Shown here in pieces: positions 5,628 to 6,801 of a stretch of 6,801 nt of DNA. Made by a program: the position numbers and the translations under genes. The stretch covers positions 5,911-12,711 of the forward strand of contig DJFR01000050.1 of NCBI GenBank assembly GCA_002432545.1. Reading direction: 5' to 3'. Within the stretch, counting starts at the first letter, position 1; the number at the start of each line of letters is the position of its first letter. The stretch comes from Flammeovirgaceae bacterium UBA5867. GTDB taxonomy: Bacteria > Bacteroidota > Bacteroidia > Cytophagales > Cyclobacteriaceae. The notes beneath the pieces were generated by a model, which searched no databases, was not told the DNA's origin, and worked only from the letters and a program-made list of their open reading frames with translations.

Positions 5628-6587
5628 TTACGCGAATATCTTCTTCTGCAGGCAATCTTGAAAAGAGTTTGCCAATTTAATAATGTCTGATTTTCGGGCA
5701 ACGAGCTCACACCATTGATATGGAATATTGGTATGTCCATAGTAGAGACCCGCCAGCGCACCTGTTACACAGGCCGTTGTATCGGTGTCCTCGCCCAGGT
5801 TTACGGCCTTTAACACGGCATCCTTGTAATTCGTAGTTGTCAACAGGCACCATATACTCGCCTCCAGTGTATGGATGACATAACCTCCGGAGTAAATATC
5901 TTCCTGCGACAGCGAAGGAAGCGTGCCTTCCAGAATCCGTATAAAAAGTGTTACTTCCTTCTCATTGAACGCTTGCTTTCTCGCAAAATTACGTGCGCGT
6001 ATTGCTGTATTTTTCAGGGCTATATTTTTCTCTGTGCCTTTCACCAACTCGGCTATATAGATCGAAAAAATAAAGCAACCGAACACCGATCGAAAATGAG
6101 CGTGCGTTATGGATGATATAGCTTTTATCGAAATATATAGTTCATCATCACTCTGGTTGGCAAAATATAGGGACGCTGGTGCTATCTTCATCAGCGATCC
6201 GTTTCCATTACTTCGCTCTTCCGTCTCACCGGAAAACCGGGCATCTTCTCCCTGGAGAATTCTGCCGAGTGCCAAACGTGTTGTTCCGCCTATATCGAAT
6301 ACATCACCGTGTGCACTCCAGTATCCGCTTTGCATCCATTGCGCAGACTTGTGTGCTATATCATTCAGATCATATCCACTCAACAACGATTCCGCGAGAC
6401 AAAACGCTAACGAACTATCATCAGACCATGTACCGGAAGGCTGATTCCAAACGCCATAGCCAATCATCTCCTTTACAGGATTTACTCTCAGATTTACACG
6501 GCTCGTAAATTCAACCGGTACACCGAGTGCATCGCCTATCGCCAATCCTAAAAAGCATCCGACTATATTTTCAGTTTTTACCTTCAT
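5628..6587 (-). CDS. ADP-ribosylglycohydrolase family protein (DraG/ARH-like)
   Basis: This 319-residue protein, normal for the family, starts with ATG at 6587. A TTG nine codons upstream is less likely. The family hydrolyses ADP-ribose from proteins, nucleic acids or small molecules using two divalent metal ions. Visible motifs are the N-terminal GCFLGLAIGDALGVPVEF (10-27), the first metal site WSDDSS (54-59; usually TDDT), GNGSLMKIAP (128-137), THAH (161-164), and the second metal site LGEDTDTTACVTGALAG (264-280; commonly GGDTDT). The ligand aspartates D56, D57, D267 and D269 are all present, so the enzyme is probably active despite S-for-T and E-for-G changes. It is cytosolic, with no signal peptide. 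It overlaps the gene upstream by 17 bases and precedes the nucleotidyltransferase-methyltransferase fusion by 11, indicating coordinated expression. The true substrate cannot be read from the sequence. Confidence 0.93.
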   Translation of the reverse strand: MKVKTENIVGCFLGLAIGDALGVPVEFTSRVNLRVNPVKEMIGYGVWNQPSGTWSDDSSLAFCLAESLLSGYDLNDIAHKSAQWMQSGYWSAHGDVFDIGGTTRLALGRILQGEDARFSGETEERSNGNGSLMKIAPASLYFANQSDDELYISIKAISSITHAHFRSVFGCFIFSIYIAELVKGTEKNIALKNTAIRARNFARKQAFNEKEVTLFIRILEGTLPSLSQEDIYSGGYVIHTLEASIWCLLTTTNYKDAVLKAVNLGEDTDTTACVTGALAGLYYGHTNIPYQWCELVARKSDIIKLANSFQDCLQKKIFA

Positions 6588-6801
6588 ACAGCATTTCCAT
6601 CTTTTGAAGAACAACTAAAATAGCAGCCCAATCTGTCTCTCCATCAAAGCCGGCCTTGTCATCCATCAGCACATTGAAATAGAATTTATCTTCGTAATAT
6701 CCATAGGCACCACAGCCTACATCCGGGTTATCGTTGATGTGATCGAAGTATATCTCGTGTTGCGCAAAGTATGCTATATATTGTTCAATCTCGTTGGGAT
6801 A
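6571..6801 (-). CDS. C-terminal part of an unrecognised protein, first gene of the NAD-type operon
   Basis: The minus strand is open from the right edge for 76 codons and ends at TGA 6573-6571. The residues are strongly protein-like and acidic: IEQYIAYFAQHEIYFDHINDN, then GCGAYGYYEDKFYFNVLMDD, a TDWAAILVVLQKMEMLYEG helix and the end KN. The pattern beta-rich 'GYYEDKFYFNVLMDD' followed by a helix suggests a compact alpha/beta protein. The stop lies 17 bases inside the ADP-ribosylglycohydrolase gene, in another frame, which points to translational coupling. I do not recognise the family. The N-terminus, length and any catalytic motif are outside the window. Confidence 0.75.
   Translation of the reverse strand, partial: YPNEIEQYIAYFAQHEIYFDHINDNPDVGCGAYGYYEDKFYFNVLMDDKAGFDGETDWAAILVVLQKMEMLYEGKN

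Noticed and set aside
5617..5655. TTG-initiated 13-residue extension of the fusion protein
   Set aside because: It would overlap the upstream gene by 28 bases, and NMNAT-like proteins normally start right before the FxGR motif, which fits the ATG at 5616.
5534..5761. Minus-strand 75-codon frame across the junction of the two right-hand genes
   Set aside because: It overlaps two better genes in different frames and has no recognisable sequence.
5871..6508. Plus-strand open frames opposite the ADP-ribosylglycohydrolase
   Set aside because: The minus strand carries all family motifs in one frame; the opposite frames give Ser/Arg/Cys-rich translations typical of antisense shadows.

Overview
The window looks like chromosomal DNA from a member of the Bacteroidota, plausibly the Chitinophaga/Cytophaga side of the phylum. 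The evidence is indirect: moderate-to-low GC, gene starts without clear Shine-Dalgarno sequences, a TAnnTTTG-type -7 box upstream of the one complete plus-strand gene, a 'GGCACAGAG...CACAAAG'-type interspersed repeat, and many tiny membrane proteins of lineage-restricted appearance. No rRNA, tRNA, CRISPR array, transposase or integrase was seen.

Left part (1-509): the first 29 codons of a secreted protein run off the left edge on the minus strand. They are followed by about 420 bases with no normal gene. This stretch holds a start-less 68-codon plus-strand open frame (127-333) that reads like a protein remnant, and a weak hairpin-plus-T-run that could end transcription of the next cluster.

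Middle-left (510-3265, all minus strand): six small proteins, five of them largely hydrophobic. Four (2191 down to 510) are spaced 15-21 bases apart and look like one operon. They are a two-helix protein with a PH-like cytosolic tail, two small three-helix proteins, and a three-helix protein with a beta-rich tail. A 288-base non-coding stretch with a GC-rich block and a hairpin separates them from a second pair: a helical domain plus two-helix anchor (2480-3010) and a 68-residue two-helix protein (3059-3265). None has a recognised enzymatic motif. Their number, small size and dissimilarity resemble orphan immunity or accessory arrays, but this is inference only.

Middle (3266-4032): a small TPR protein on the plus strand, with a good Bacteroidota-like promoter box, sits between two direct copies of a ~50-base repeat. 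A third, inverted copy lies next to the second, between the convergent TPR and methyltransferase genes.

Right part (4033-6801, minus strand): a tight operon of three genes. In order of transcription they are a protein cut by the right edge (C-terminal 76 residues present), an ADP-ribosylglycohydrolase overlapping it by 17 bases, and, 11 bases later, a 527-residue fusion. The fusion joins an NMN-adenylyltransferase-like domain, in which the HxGH histidines appear to be replaced, to a class I SAM methyltransferase. The tight coupling suggests that these proteins act together on an NAD/ADP-ribose-type nucleotide or on an ADP-ribosylated or capped target. This is the most interesting part of the window.
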